A stretch of 64,000 nt of DNA from NCBI RefSeq assembly GCF_016859285.1, contig NC_053412.1, positions 6,972,426 to 7,036,425 on the forward strand, written 5' to 3'. The position numbers and the translations under genes are program-made. A model generated the notes under the pieces. It saw only the letters and a list, made by a program, of their open reading frames with translations, was not told the DNA's origin and did no database searches. Source of the stretch: Xiphias gladius. Lineage: Eukaryota; Chordata; Actinopteri; Istiophoriformes; Xiphiidae. Below are positions 13,272-25,963 of this stretch, piece by piece (the stretch's first letter is position 1; every line of letters starts with the position of its first letter).

Positions 13272-13722
13272 CAGTGGCTCCCAACCCTTCTTGACTTATA
13301 ACGCCTTAAAAAACGTGTTTACTTGTCTACTGTCTCTACAGATGGCGGCCAGTTAAACCAAAGAGTGATTTCTCCGACTCAGATTTGTTTTATGTAAATA
13401 CTTTTGGGGCAGCTTAAGATGTAGAATTATCTAGTAATTCACAAGCAAGCACGATGATTAGATAAAGATCTGGGAAGCTGTCGACATCCCCACATATCTT
13501 AGCAGAAAGTCAAAAAGAATTAGCAGCAGCCTTCAGAGTTTCTCCTTTAGCACCATTGGAAATGTTGTGACACATTAACAAGTGTTTGGACAGCGTAGCA
13601 GTGTTCCTGCAGCACTTCATCACAGTTGTGCAAACTTTACACACAGCAGAGGTTTTTCTTTCAGAAGACAAAATTTGGCCAGTTATAGTACTTTGATGAA
13701 AATCTCCTGGTTTTTTCTGCAA
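13272..13722 (-). pseudogene. Remnant of a hAT-like transposon with BED-type zinc finger fragment
   Basis: On the minus strand, 13722-13510 encodes 70 residues with a C-x2-C...T-x2-L-x2-H-L-x3-H pattern (CKVC, then TATLSKHLLMCH). This is the signature of BED fingers found in hAT transposases and ZBED genes. A stop follows the finger, and no transposase core is seen. About 240 bases away, 13274-13288 reads CAGTGGCTCCCAACC, resembling the CAGTGGTTCTCAACC terminal repeat of hAT/Charlie elements. The fragment is inferred to be a dead element; the finger is seen directly and the family is inferred. Confidence 0.5.
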
Positions 13723-15329
13723 GCTTTTGAGTTACTGACCTGCATTTCTTGAAGATATTGCATCCTTTTCATAGACTGACAATATACCCTCCTAATCATC
13801 AACTGTGAGCCTCTCTTCTTTTTTTCAAAAACTTTCTATTCAAGCACTCTTGTCTTTGTCTTCAGACGAACTGAAGGAGTAGGACATTTCAGTCTTTTCA
13901 AAAACCAAAGAGATGTCCCTCCCATGGTGTGTGTCACTTGGATACCTTCAACCCGCGGCTTATATATGAATGAGTGGATTTGATGAAGGAGAGAGTAAAG
14001 CATGGATGAACTTCTTTAGGATGAACAGGGCAGCCACGCTGACACTTTGAAGGTGCTATTTCTTTTTTGGTCAAAACCTCTTGAGTCATACCTCACAAAA
14101 CAGCTATTACAGGGAGTTATATGATGTGATTTGACTAAAAAAAGTGCAAAAAGGCCTTTAAAAATACGTCATAGCACTTCCACCTGGATTACACAGGGCT
14201 ACACAGTGAGCACTGGGTGTACATGTTAAGTGAGCTTCATTAAAATCCAGACAAATCCTCTTTACTGAGGTGATATATGACAGGGAAATTAATTACAAGC
14301 AATTATTTCTTCATTCAGAAGCCCCGTAATTTGTTCCTCCATGGCATGAAAAATAAAAGAAGGGAGTCCAGCATCTGACCCTTGTATATCTGCCTCTTGT
14401 CTAAACTCTCTCCACCAGAGTATTTGGACTCCATCCAAATATCATTAAAAGAAACAGTGAATCCCCCCCACCTCCCTATACCCAAAAATCCCCGGTGTTC
14501 CAAACTCCAAATTTCTCCTTAAATAAAAAAGAAAAAAGTCTCACAAAACAACAGCTGCTATCAAAAGAAAATCCCTAAAAATCTCTCTCTGACTGTTACA
14601 GTAGCCGCTTTCCCTCGACGGTATCTGAGCCCTCACCTATAAAAAGTATTATTAATCACCAATGAAGTCAATTCATGGAGATTTGTTAGTTGGAGCAAAT
14701 GGACACTGAGAGGGCATCCAGAGTCTCTCCATCAAAATATTCAGAGAGGACCATTTCCGAGGCAGTATTCCCAGCTCCTTCCTAACAGGGTGAATGGCCT
14801 CTCTGTGCAACCTGCCAACTATCTGCCAATGGCTGCTCTCTTTTACAAGTGAATAGACTGAGTTTAGCCACAGTTAAAAAGACACACTAACGTGCCATGG
14901 CTGCGCCACAATGGCCGCTCGGGTAATTTGCCAAACCTAATGATGCCGGTTTGGCCCCGGCGAGAGGAGGTAGAGAGCAGGAATCCTAAAGAGGCACACA
15001 GCTGCACCAATCCCTCTATTCCTATCGCTCCTCACTCCTCTCTGTCTCCCTCTGTTCTTGTCATGAACTCCATTTTTTTTTTTCTTTCTGGAATAAATGA
15101 CACAACTAGGGTGTATAGCCAAATGCATACCTTCTGAATTCTCTTAAAATGCTCCCTGTCAGTAGCACTATCCCACATCCTCCCTGAAGGAAAGCTAGTA
15201 GTCAGTAGACATGAAGCACAACAACTGGTCGGCCAGCCCATTCTCCACCATGCTAATCAATATTTTCAAATGACTCATAGGTCAAATAACTGCCTTTTTT
15301 TGTAATGTGAAAGGTAAGTTAGTGACAAA

Positions 15330-15545
15330 GTCACAGAGACTCATCACCAACTCCGCAGTTCATCCTTGCTGTCTGTAGGTCTTCAGCATCTGTAGCGTCT
15401 TTTTGCGTCAACCTGCTCAACACCAAACAACAGACAGACAAAGGTTAGAAACTTGCTAGAGAAAATAGTGCAGCATTTAGCAGCTAAAGAGAAGGATATT
15501 TCCCTCAAGAGTTCGTAGACACCAAAACAAAACTAGAGGGAGAGT
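15330..15545 (+). repeat. Interspersed repeat, plus orientation (pairs with 21040-21330)
   Basis: Contains TTTAGCAGCTAAAGAG followed by GATATTTCCCTCAAGAG. The same segment occurs in reverse complement near 21190-21222 with a few differences. The neighbouring text (caccaaacaacagacagaca) also matches the opposite-strand copy, so this is one family in two orientations 5.7 kb apart. Confidence 0.6.
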
Positions 15546-17854
15546 GAATTATGGATTTATATCCGTTACGTGGCCAGAAATGCAACTCCGAATGAACGCT
15601 AAGGTTGCTGTGTGTCTGGGGGATGTATAAACAAACAATGGTTTGCTAACATGATAGCGATATCCACTTTATATGCCTGTAATAGTCAAATTAGTGCTAT
15701 TTTTTTTAGCTTGCTTCGTTTAGGTTGTTGAATTCTGCCCCCGAGGCGGCCAAATAATACAGATGAAGTAATGATTATCACGAGGTAGACGGATGCAAAA
15801 ACAAAGTTCCAACTGAAAGGCTATGTTTAAGCAGAATTTGAATAGACTGTTATATTTTAATCTTTGGCAAATGTGGTTATTAAGCGACTTGGTTAAACAG
15901 ATTAACCCAGGAAATGTACTGTTTTTTCAAAGTGAAGACATCAGCTAACTATATTGACTGTCCACTGCAAATGGACGAGATGTGATTATGCTTTTAAGAG
16001 GATTGAGAGCCGCATACAGGACACGGATTGGTTACACCAGAAACTGCAGCCTCGAAAATGATTATTCAGAGGATTCCGCAGCTCTCTAATCTCTATTAAT
16101 TAACTTTCTGCATTTCTTCACATCCACGGATACCTGTAGGCAAACAACAGCATTCGATCATCAACAGCCATAAAAAATTCCTAAGGCCATCTTTGAACAG
16201 AGACAGATGTTAGGATTTTCAAACCATATACAGTGCAGTACGGCCACCTGTTACCACATCATCATGTGTGATTATCTTATGAGCATCATGAGCAACAACT
16301 ATTATTCCTTAAAAAAAAAAAAAAAAAAAAAAAAAAGACCATAATACCAGTGTTTATCTGATTCTGTGAACCCCTTGTGGAGCTACTGCAAATGGATGAA
16401 AAATATTCACGCTATTATGCGCAAGTGTATGTAATTTTAATGGGTAGTTATAGAATAAAAATTACACATTTGAATTCGATTATCTCGTTATGATGAGTAA
16501 TTTTTTTCCACACGAGAGCTCAAGCTCTCCATACTTTTATTCTTAATTGTGTCTTTGAGCGTACGCTCTGTTGTGCATGGACATGCCATGCATGGCTGTG
16601 GAAAAAATGCAGATACATGATACTATCATGCAAATTAGGACTGTCTTTGACTTTGAATCCCTTGGGTGAATAAAAGTCTTAGTATTTAAATGACAATTCC
16701 ATTACATCTAATTGATGCAGTCATGGAGAAGGATCTCATAAAATCTAGTCCTTATTACAGACTAGAGTAGCATATTTGTGAAGATTATTGGGATGCGAGA
16801 GATGAGACTATTATTTTCCAGTAATGACTACCAGCTCATTCCATCAAAATGCCATTAAAAACGAATCAACTAAAGATCTGCAAGACAACCATGAGCCTAT
16901 CAGTCATGTAATCAAGTATGAGGGGTTCCAGCTCTGCTGCCAGCAATTTTTTTTGGGGGGGGGGGTAATTTCAGTTTTTACATACAAATTTTCAGGTACA
17001 AGCTGCCTCTCATCAAAAATGCTCATCAGTATCCCAGGAACACACTTCCTAGGAATGGTTAAAAGGGAATTTTAAACACTGCCTGAGGTTACAGTCTGTA
17101 CAACCTGTGTCTCTTGCCTGACAAAAGGCCAATTGCTCATCTATTTAATGATCATGCTAAAAAAAAAATAAATAAATAAAAACACATTCAGACATAATTT
17201 TAGAATCCAGACTGAGGTTATTGATCCAGGGAAGGGAGTCTTTCCCTCTGTCTCCCCTCTGCTTCCCTCCCCTACACCCCTCCCCTTACCAATTTCAGCA
17301 CTCATGCCTCAGACAGAACAATGGAAATATTCACCATGCATTACCTGAACCCCCCGAGTGTTAATACATGTCTCTCCACGCAACACGTAGTCTCCGAAGT
17401 CAGAGACAGAGTGATATGTGCTGAGGTTGGGAGTGAAATGAGGGGAAGGAGGGAGAGGTGAGGGGTCATATTATACATCATTAAAAAAAGAAATCAGCCC
17501 GCTGAGAGGAAACCAACAGACAACCAGGAAGAAAAACAGGCACGAAAAGTGGGCGAGTTAGGCACAAAGACATAAAGGACAACACAAAAGAATGAGTAAT
17601 TGCATTGAAACAGCCAACCTCCACATGGGATACATGCATGGAGACATACTCACTGCACACCGAAATATACAGGAAAATAAACTTACTTGTTCACCATCAC
17701 CATCAGCGGCTTCGAGAGACAAACGAGTGTCACGGATCCCGACGCTTCACGTGGTTGAGAGAGAAAGGCAGAGGTGTGAAAAATAAGAAAGAAAGAAATT
17801 GTTACACATCGACACACAGTGGCACACTGACCAGACTGTGTGCAGAGAGGTGCA

Positions 17855-17902
17855 GGGGGAGTAAAGGGGGGTGTGTGAGATGGGGGAGGTGGGGGGGGGG
17901 GC
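17855..17902 (+). other. G-quadruplex-forming motif
   Basis: Four or more G-runs of five to eleven bases occur within 48 bases of the plus strand (GGGGG, GGGGGG, GGGGG, then a long G run), separated by short spacers. It lies in the presumed first intron of sema5b, with the G-rich strand non-transcribed. Confidence 0.7.
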
Positions 17903-18589
17903 AAAGCATTCCTGTTTGTGCAGAGCAAACTGTTAACTCTCTGACTAGAGAGTGGATGTCTTCCCTGTGCGAGTGTGTGTTTATTTTTATGCTGGCGAGA
18001 TCCAGTTTTAGATTTTGGTTAAAAATAAATAAATAAAAAAAATTTGGTCAGACTAAGGTGGCAATCAGCTCAATCATTTAAATCAGTTGCATTTTGTCCT
18101 TATATTTGGTCTTACAGGCTCAGTATGGTGTTTTTCCTTATCCAGAAAAGTGCAAAACTGTCAGTCAGTGGCTGTTTGATGAGAACATTAACTGCATACT
18201 GCTACCTCCTGGTGAGTGCAGGTACGCACAAATCTTTGACAAAAAAACTTAACCAAGCCCAAACCGTTTAAAGATTCAACTGATAAAAGAATCTTTCGGC
18301 CAGGTAATGACACATTTTCACTCCACTTTATCGAAACCTACTTGCAAAATGATATTTGTGTACGCTGGATGACATAACTTGTACTCTTTAACCATATATA
18401 GTACATTAAAAGGTCCAACTGTGAAGGAAATTTACTGTATTTTGTTATTCCAAAAATAAGTACTTGTACCTATTCTACCAATGAATTTATGTGTATTTTC
18501 ATTGAGAAATAGATTTTACATGGGATGTACAGTAGTCACACAAGGATATGTTATCTCAGATAGAGGCCACATGATACTTTTTTTGTTTA

Positions 18590-18755
18590 ATTCAAGAATT
18601 GCTTCAAGTCATTTATCAAGCTATTTGGCATCTTCAACTTCTCAAATATGAAACTTTGCTGTGGATGCTACATTTCATAAATCCAATTTTTAAAAAAAAT
18701 AATATACAAATAAATCACTGATGAAAATAATTGTTAGTTTTAGTCGTAACCCAAA
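18590..18755 (+). repeat. Degenerate repeat copy E (same family as copy A)
   Basis: Ends with ATCACTGATGAAAATAATTGTTAGTTTTAGTCGTAAC, cited here only by position 18714-18750, matching the right end of copies A and B with several changes. The upstream part keeps CTCAAATATGAAACTTTGCTG, equivalent to the AAATGTGAGAATCTGCTG block of copy B. Confidence 0.4.
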
Positions 18756-19794
18756 GAGAACCCACCTGTGTAATGTCTCTTACATTGTGCAGGAGACCCT
18801 GCAGATGCAGATATTATCACAATTAGATTTAATCCGGATTTGTTAGTCAAAACATTTCCCTTTGAGAAACTTCATTGTAGTATGAGGTGGATTATGTAAA
18901 GCAAAACCTCAAAAGCTAACGCTCATTGTGTTTCTTACAATAATTAAAATGCAATGAGTTGCTGAGCTGCTGAAGACTGTGAGCTACCTTCTTCAAAGTA
19001 ACTATCAGCATCCAAATACGTATGTAAGGACAGACAAGAGGATAAGGGTTGTGAGGTAAATTTTAAATCATTTGGATACGAAATGAGCCTTGGTTATGGT
19101 CGAACACAGCTGCAGTATCATCAGCGTGCAAATGAATCAGGAGACAAAGTCAATAGCAAAATGCCATTAAGCTCAGACAAACATTTTGTTTGCCTAAACA
19201 AGGAAATCCAGTCTGGCCTCCGGAGTCACCACCAATGACAGAAAGCATTAATAAAATACTGAAAGTAGCTAGTACTTGGCAGAAGTTAAGGTAGCCTTAA
19301 GCGGTTATTCCACCTTTTCAACAACAAAATACCATGAACACACGTAATTCAATCCAGGGCAACAACATTAATGCAACTATGTGAATATTTTTATTTATGT
19401 AAATACAGCTTTCAAGTTAGAAAAATTAAATTTGATGTAATCAGCCCATGGGCACAACAAAGCTGTACATTTTCTGTGTCTACATAAAGTGGCATTAAAC
19501 TACAAACTTAAAAATGAACATTTAACAGACCACATTAGGAATGCCCACACAGCTGAATCAGCACCTCTCTGACAGTTTCCGAGCATTGTTCAAAAAGGTA
19601 AATATTCATTACAGGGCACTGAATTACATTATACTTTCCAGACGTACAGATTTTGAGTCTAACCCCTGTACTGTATGTTCATTATCTTCATCCCTAGAGG
19701 CTCATTCAAATACCACTGCATAATTTCACAAGCACATTCTTTTCCCCCTTCTTGAAAGGTTTTTGGTTTGGGATACATTTGTGATGTTTACTTT

Positions 19795-19822
19795 AGCATG
19801 CCAACACAACTGTTGGCATGCT
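19795..19822. repeat. Perfect 12-bp inverted repeat, 4-base loop
   Basis: AGCATGCCAACA, then CAAC, then TGTTGGCATGCT. A compact exact hairpin in otherwise unremarkable AT-rich sequence. Confidence 0.8.
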
Positions 19823-21039
19823 GACGTTGTGTATCATCCCCAAATGCAGCGTTCACCGTGAGTACTTTGGGACTGTAGGAAAGGCTTAAAGAAATACCAG
19901 AATAATACTGGGTGTATCTAAGTCGTTTTTCTTCTTTAAATAGATTATATGCATTCAGGATTAGTATAACATTCAAATGAACAACGAAGCAGAATAGCCT
20001 CAAGTATTTTAGATCTTAAAAAGAAAAGACTCAATTAACTTTATGTAATAAAATACCCTAAACTCAAGTAGTTTGTGAACTTTCAGTTTGGAATATTTTA
20101 TTGCAAATAAAGTATGTCTTACCACGGTCATGAATTAGCCTCCACACTCAAGTGGTTTTCTGTCCCTTTTAGCCTTCTGTCCAAACTATTTTTTCTCATC
20201 TGGATATGGAGCTTTTTAAAAATAGTCTCCACTGTCTGGATAAATCTGACGGCTTTTCAGTGTGGACAAGGAAAGTTAAGCTTCTGGCACACGATAAGGA
20301 AAGCCCTGATCAGTGGACTGTTTGACAGTAAAGTTAAAAAACCAAGATGATTACAAAAATGACCTGAAAGTGCTGGTATGGACACACATAATTCTTGCGT
20401 ATAAACTGTGTTTTCAAGTTTGTGTCAACAAGCAGGAAATACAACAGATCTATGTACTGTGGACAGAGACACCAGTCAGGCATGGCTGTAGAAGCGGCTG
20501 CCAGTCTGAGAGGCCGTAGGGGTGACCTCCCATTTGGAAATTAATGGCGTCAATAAATCATATCCACTGAAAAACGACAGGCTCGTTCTGTGCGCCCAGC
20601 AGAGCATAAGAGACAAATAACACTTCCCTGCCTCATCCCCAACTGTTACAGAGCAGGATATTCATCTCTCTCTCTCAGCCTCAGTCTCACCACAGCAAAG
20701 TACCAAACCCCCCTGAGAGGATGAATGACTCGTTACCTTGCAAACTTCAGGATGACCTCCTGCGGCTCTGTTTTTACAGACCTCCTGTCACTGCTGAGGC
20801 TGAGAGATTACAGGCACAGTGAGAGGCAGGGGAGAGCTGAAGGAAAGCCAAACTGGGACCAGTGAAAGATGGCAAGCTACAGAGGACAGTGGACTTCAGG
20901 GGGGCTTAAAGAAGGCCAACAAGCTGTCAACTAAAATGAGTGAATATGAGAGTAACTTCTATATCACCTTGTATGATTCAGAAAATGTATCAGTATTTGT
21001 TCAGAGCTCTTTCAGCCACCTGTGATTGCTTCTAAGTGC

Positions 21040-21330
21040 CGGTGTCTTTTGTAAAGCACAACTTATTTTTGGTGGGTCCACCTCTGAGCATATCAGGTTA
21101 AAATCAAGGCGCTGCTATTACCATATTTTAATGTTTTTGGCCACCTGATGAATTTAAGTCCAATATTCACTTAGCTCTGTTTTGCTCCTGAGGGAAATAT
21201 CTAGCTATTTAGCTGCTAAACGCTCCCTTATGTTCACCAGCTACCTACTAAATGTCTCTGTCTACTGTTTGGTACTGAGCAGGTGCTGGTTTGTCTTCAG
21301 ACCTTTTTTTTTTTTTTTTATTATTATTAT
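21040..21330 (-). repeat. Interspersed repeat, minus orientation (pairs with 15330-15545)
   Basis: Contains CTGAGGGAAATATC then TTTAGCTGCTAAA, the reverse complement of the segment at 15477-15512, with CTGTTTGGTACTGAGCAGGTGCTG matching the other side of that copy. It ends next to a poly-T and (TTA)n run at 21303-21338. Confidence 0.6.
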
Positions 21331-21429
21331 TATTATTGATGCATCCACAACAATGAGCTGAAAAATTCTGTATAGCTGTATAGCAGAGTTGGTGTTAATC
21401 TGATTGAGTTCATCATTCGTAAAACTTTT

Positions 21430-21656
21430 CTGAGGTATTAAAACTGAGTCTGCGACTGATGATTATTTTCACCACTGATCTGCAGTTTGTGTTAGTTTAA
21501 CACAACTGAAGATTTTTAAACAACATTTGAAAGGCTTGAAGTAAGGAATTTGGTTAAAAAGATGGTTAAAAAGATTATCAAAATAGTTGTCAGTTAGTTT
21601 TTTTTCTTGAATGACTAATTGGTTAACCCAGTAATTGTTTCAGCTCTAATGAGAAC
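21430..21656 (+). repeat. Degenerate repeat copy D (same family as copy A)
   Basis: Right end TTGAATGACTAATTGG then TAATTGTTTCAGCTCTAAT resembles the conserved ends of copies A and B. The interior is strongly decayed. Confidence 0.4.
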
Positions 21657-21923
21657 ATCATGTCGCATCCTGCATCATGGATCGAAAAAATATTGCCAAC
21701 GAATGTAATTTAGGCAGATATTGCGTTTCTTTCAAAGCAAGTTCGTAGTATAGAAGCATATTTTATAGGAGACAATGTTGAAAATGTACACTTGGTAGAG
21801 ACCTGGTCCTTGTCTATGTATTTGTTCCTGAATTAAAAAAGAATATCAGTTAATCTCCAAAAACTTCCATTAATCCACAACCAGCTGCAAAGGAGGTGTA
21901 CAGTGGTTACCCAACAACTCTTA

Positions 21924-21960
21924 ACCCCCAAAACCAGCACCCGACCCCCACCCCGCCCCC
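21924..21960 (-). other. G-quadruplex-forming motif on the minus strand
   Basis: The plus strand has C-runs of five, three, five, four and five bases in 37 bases, so the minus strand (the sema5b sense strand) has the G-rich pattern expected of a quadruplex. Confidence 0.6.
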
Positions 21961-22239
21961 ACGTCACAGCCCTCAATGGATGTCTTGTACAGCACATAGC
22001 GCCCCACTGTGAAACTGGTCTGTGTGTCACGAAGAAATATTGACTTTTAATACTTCAAACATTCAGCTCGCTCCGTTTTAAACAAGCCTGTCTGTGTTGA
22101 TTTTTTGAAAACCCTGCAGTCACTGAGGTTTACCTTTCTACTGGAGCAATAAAATTGTGCTTACACACACATACGCACGCACGCGCACACATAGAAATGG
22201 GGTGAAGATGCAGTTTAGAGGTTAGAGTAGGAGCCTGGT

Positions 22240-22570
22240 GAGGACACTTGCTGGGAATGATAAGCATCTGGGTTAAATGCTCTGACATTCTGGGAAATAT
22301 GTTAATATGAAAAGTTATGAGAACAATGCTCAATGTGATCTATCAGATTCACTTAGCTTAACGAAGGCCAAGGACTAGCCTAACTTAGCATAAAGACCTG
22401 GAGCAAGTGGAAGGTGTTTGCCTAGCGCGATCAAAGTAAAAAATAAATGTATACTCAGAGTCTGGCAGCTCCATCCAAACTTGTCTTATTTACACTCCAT
22501 AGCTTGTTTATTTACATGTGCAGAAATAGAAATGTAAAACGAGAGATTGTGGTTGTAGGAAATGTTAGCC
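22240..22570 (+). repeat. Interspersed teleost repeat (GGGAAATAT ... TTAGCATAAAGACCTGGA type)
   Basis: The text CATTCTGGGAAATATG, followed by CACTTAGCTTAACG and TTAGCATAAAGACCTGGAGC, matches by memory a very common percomorph interspersed repeat. It is diverged, non-coding and of uncertain class. Confidence 0.45.
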
Positions 22571-25502
22571 TTTCAGCTATTTCTTTACCAGCGACCAATA
22601 TGTGTCGGGGCCAAACTCCTAAACAAAACAGTCACGTGCACGTGAAAGGTTGCTAGTTTAAATCCCCGAACTGTAGCAGAGAAAATGTTGAGAGAGTTAG
22701 TAAGTGCTTTTGTTACTGCTTCTCCCCAGCAGAACTGTGCAAGACGCTAAACGGCAAACGCACATACGCCGACGTTGGAGGACTGTGGCTTTCTACTGAG
22801 TTTTCCGGGAAAAAACGTTAAGTTCTTACAACTTTCCCTGAATGAATAAAGGCTAAACACACTCACACACACACACACACTTTCAGAGTCCTCTGTGAAT
22901 TCTGGGCTGTGTGAGTGGAGAAAACCGTAACACCCGGCCGCCTGTCCATCAGCCCCTTCAGCACTAAACCTGCTCTCTCTCTCTCCTCATCCATCTTTTT
23001 CTCCCTTTCCACTTCAGTCTGACCTCACGTGACACTGTGGAAGGCTGTGGGTAACACATTCAGGTGTCCATTTTAATGATTTAATGCCACTTCCATTTAG
23101 GGCATATGTATTAGCAGCAGTAAGTCCTTGTATGTAGCACATGCAGCTCTGTTTCCAGTAGGTTTTAATCTGAAATTTAAAATGTGGCAGAGAATAAAAT
23201 AAAAAGTACTGAAGGAATATCTTTGGCCGTTCAATAATAATAAATACATCTGATATTTCCTACATTATCGGTCTTTGTCTGTGTGTGATGGCTTGCTACA
23301 TGCTTTTACATTTTTTTAAATGCGTTTTCCCTGCCTTCCAGGTAGCCATTGGTTTCTATTCATTTTACTTTGGTATGAATAATTACCTAACTATGACAAA
23401 AATGAAAGCTGTCGGGATGAATTATTGAAGTCAAGTAGATTTGAGTCTCGAACTGATGTTCATACAGGGGAAGAAAAAGAAACCAGTGGTAACAAGGACA
23501 GTATGAAACATACTTAAAAGTCTAAAGTAACCTGTTATGCATTTAAAAATGAAGTTATAACAGTACTGTATAATGGAGCGCAGCGGATATTGAATTTGTA
23601 AGGCCAATACCAATATTGATATTTGACAGTTTAATGCATCAGCTGATATTGCTATTTTAACCAAAATAGTGTATATACTAAGATTGACGATTTACAGTTG
23701 AAAAACAAACGATCTCTTGAACAGTCCTGTACGACAATTTTCCTGCTTATGGAGATGAGAAGGAAGAGCTATGTCAATGAGATACAGTGAGAATGACGCC
23801 TTGGCCCAGACAGACCAACATTGCTTGCTGCAAAGCAACAATCATATCTGAATTACACACTGCTTAAAAAGAGGGTTTCTCAACTTTTTGTGGGCAGTAA
23901 CCTGCATTTTAGATCCCAAAATTCCCATGATGAACCGAGCAATTAGAGAGTTGACAATTTTTGAGTTGGCAAATGTTTGAGTGTTGTATATATTTGTGTA
24001 TTTTCAAAACACTGACGGGGAGCCCGAAACAGACTACAAATAACTTCTTCCGCTTGCAGGCATGCATGTAAGATGTCTGGTGTAAGGGTGAGGTAGGAAA
24101 GGCTAAGGGGTCACCAGGTCAATGGGGTTCATCCTGGAGAACATGAATATCTAAAGCAAGTTTCAGAAATGGCACAAACACACCTGCTGCTAGACTGTGA
24201 TCCAAAAATTCAGAAAATCTGGATTAACACAAATTAGTAGTGATCAAAGTGGCAGGAATACACAATAGTGAGGCTTTAATACATTAGATTTAATACATTA
24301 CTGTTACCTAATAAAGTAAATCACTTCACATTGTGAATTGAAAATCAAGGGTTTGAATACTTCTTGCATAAACTTTTTGTCTATATAATTAAATTTGTAC
24401 TGAAACTGAGAAATGCCAGAGCAAGTGTGAGACAGGACGACCCAGGCTCAATCAGTTTTGTTGCCGAGCCTGTTTTATTTTCTTTATTTATTTTTGCCAT
24501 ATGACCAAAGAATTAAATATTACTCACAGGGAATGAGGATGGAGAGAATTTAGCTGCAGTCTGCATGTGCATATTAAAAAACTGAGGGCAGAAAACTGGA
24601 GTAAATCATAATCTTATGATGAACTTTATCAGGATCAGCTCTCATATTCTCACTTTTCTTATATAATTAACAGTAAATCTGAACTTGACATGGACAATTT
24701 ATTGCAAAGTGTTTAGTTATTATCCGCACTTGGGGAAACTGCGAAGTAGAAGAGGTACACCAATCTCCACTAAAATTTGAGTTTAAAAAAACTTTATTTT
24801 TTAAATGTACATGAATAATGATGAACTGCTATCTTGAACTCGGGATATTTTCAATATACAAAGCAGCTAAGGTTTTAATTTTGAGAATGACTTTTGGTGT
24901 AACTCCCACAACCTTCCACCAGCAAATCAGGTCAAAAAGTAGACATTTTAAGCGCTGTTTGGTTGATCCTCTGTGCTAAGCCGAATCTATATCGGAAGGA
25001 TTTTTAACTTGTGTTTATTTTTTCGCTCTACTACCAGAGGACGCAGCAAAAAAAAAAAAAAAAAAAAATCCAGTTATCATCCCTTGCAGATTACTTTCTA
25101 AAACTCGTGTAGATTCGGTAAGGGTTTTGTTGCTGACGCCAATTAGGGATCAGCCATACCACGATACTGGCTACACTTGACCCACGCTGACTATAGGAGA
25201 ATGGGCCATGTAAACATCAATAGCAATGTAGCCCAAGTCCAAAGTTTTGCTAAACGGGTTAAAACGCACTTGTCGGTGACCGGCAATTCCTTTACATTTT
25301 AGGAAAATCAGCTCTGTGAATTAAAAACAAAAAACAAAAACAATGATAACATCAACGACATAAGCTACATTTTACTTTGACAGTCTTCCAACTTTAATCA
25401 TTTGTTTCTGGCAATGTATTTTCGGCAAATGAATGTCACTCTCCCGTTGTAACTGCTGCGTCGCGTAGCGCCGAATTGGAAAAGTGGACCCGAACAAACA
25501 TT

Positions 25503-25672
25503 TTTTTTTTTTCTTAAATGTTTCAATTTCAAATGTGTTTTCCAGAAAGCTCGGCAACAATAAATACGTTCATTCTTGAACGGAGTTCTGTGTGAATTCT
25601 TTCAACGTCGGGGCTAAATGGAACCCCAAAAAAAGGAAAGGAAAGGAAAGGAAAGGAAAAGAAAAGAAAAGA
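25503..25672 (+). repeat. Poly-T run and (GGAAA)n simple repeat
   Basis: An 11-base poly-T run at about 25500 and an imperfect pentanucleotide run (AAAGG, decaying to AAAAG) at 25633-25672. It lies just downstream, on the transcribed strand, of the putative first sema5b exon. Confidence 0.75.
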
Positions 25673-25755
25673 AACCCGATAATGAGCGGGCTAATGTCTT
25701 TCAGTAGGTCACTTCTGAAATACAGTTAATGCAACCAAACGAAATTCGAGCTTAC

Positions 25756-25890
25756 CTTTCACTTTTGACTCATCATTGGGTCCCCGCTGCTTTAAACCAG
25801 GGACAGAGATGGCGCAGACTCACGGCAGCCCGCCGGCCACAGGTCTGAGCTGCTGCTGCTGCTGCTGCTGCGCCGTGAACTGGGGCAAGC
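25756..25890 (-). promoter_or_regulatory. sema5b: Candidate sema5b 5' UTR exon / promoter-proximal region with CAG repeat
   Basis: The minus strand ends here in a good donor, GTGAAAG|GTAAGC at 25756/25755, and the preceding 130 bases are GC-rich relative to their surroundings. They contain seven CAG units (25849-25871; GCT on the plus strand) and a short upstream ORF (ATGATG...TGA, five codons) close to the donor. This is the best candidate for a first non-coding exon spliced to the acceptor at 9102, which would imply a 16.7-kb first intron. The transcription start is not resolved, and assignment to sema5b is inferred only from orientation and spacing. Confidence 0.4.
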
Positions 25891-25963
25891 ACAGGTTTAA
25901 CTCAGACCAGTAGGGGTGCTGTCAAGAGACTTAATCGACTGAATAAACTCTGTATTAGTGAGT

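Larger units (their letters stand above)
9102..25755. other. Gene-free 16.6-kb interval, presumed large first intron of sema5b
   Basis: No exon with coding character was found on either strand. The open frames present are short, unconserved in appearance or overlap repeats. Recognisable contents are listed separately: hairpin at 10269-10313, diverged tandem duplication at 10439-10650, low-complexity ATGA/ATTA tract near 11580, hAT-like BED fragment near 13.5 kb, several interspersed repeats, and G-runs at 17855-17902 and 21924-21960. GC-richer blocks at 9250-9560, 10690-11080 and 14690-15030 could be conserved non-coding elements, but that cannot be judged from one sequence. Confidence 0.6.

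Noticed and set aside
20114-20350. 78-codon hydrophobic plus-strand frame
   Set aside because: Phe/Leu/Ile richness reflects T-rich DNA; no homology or splice sites recognised.
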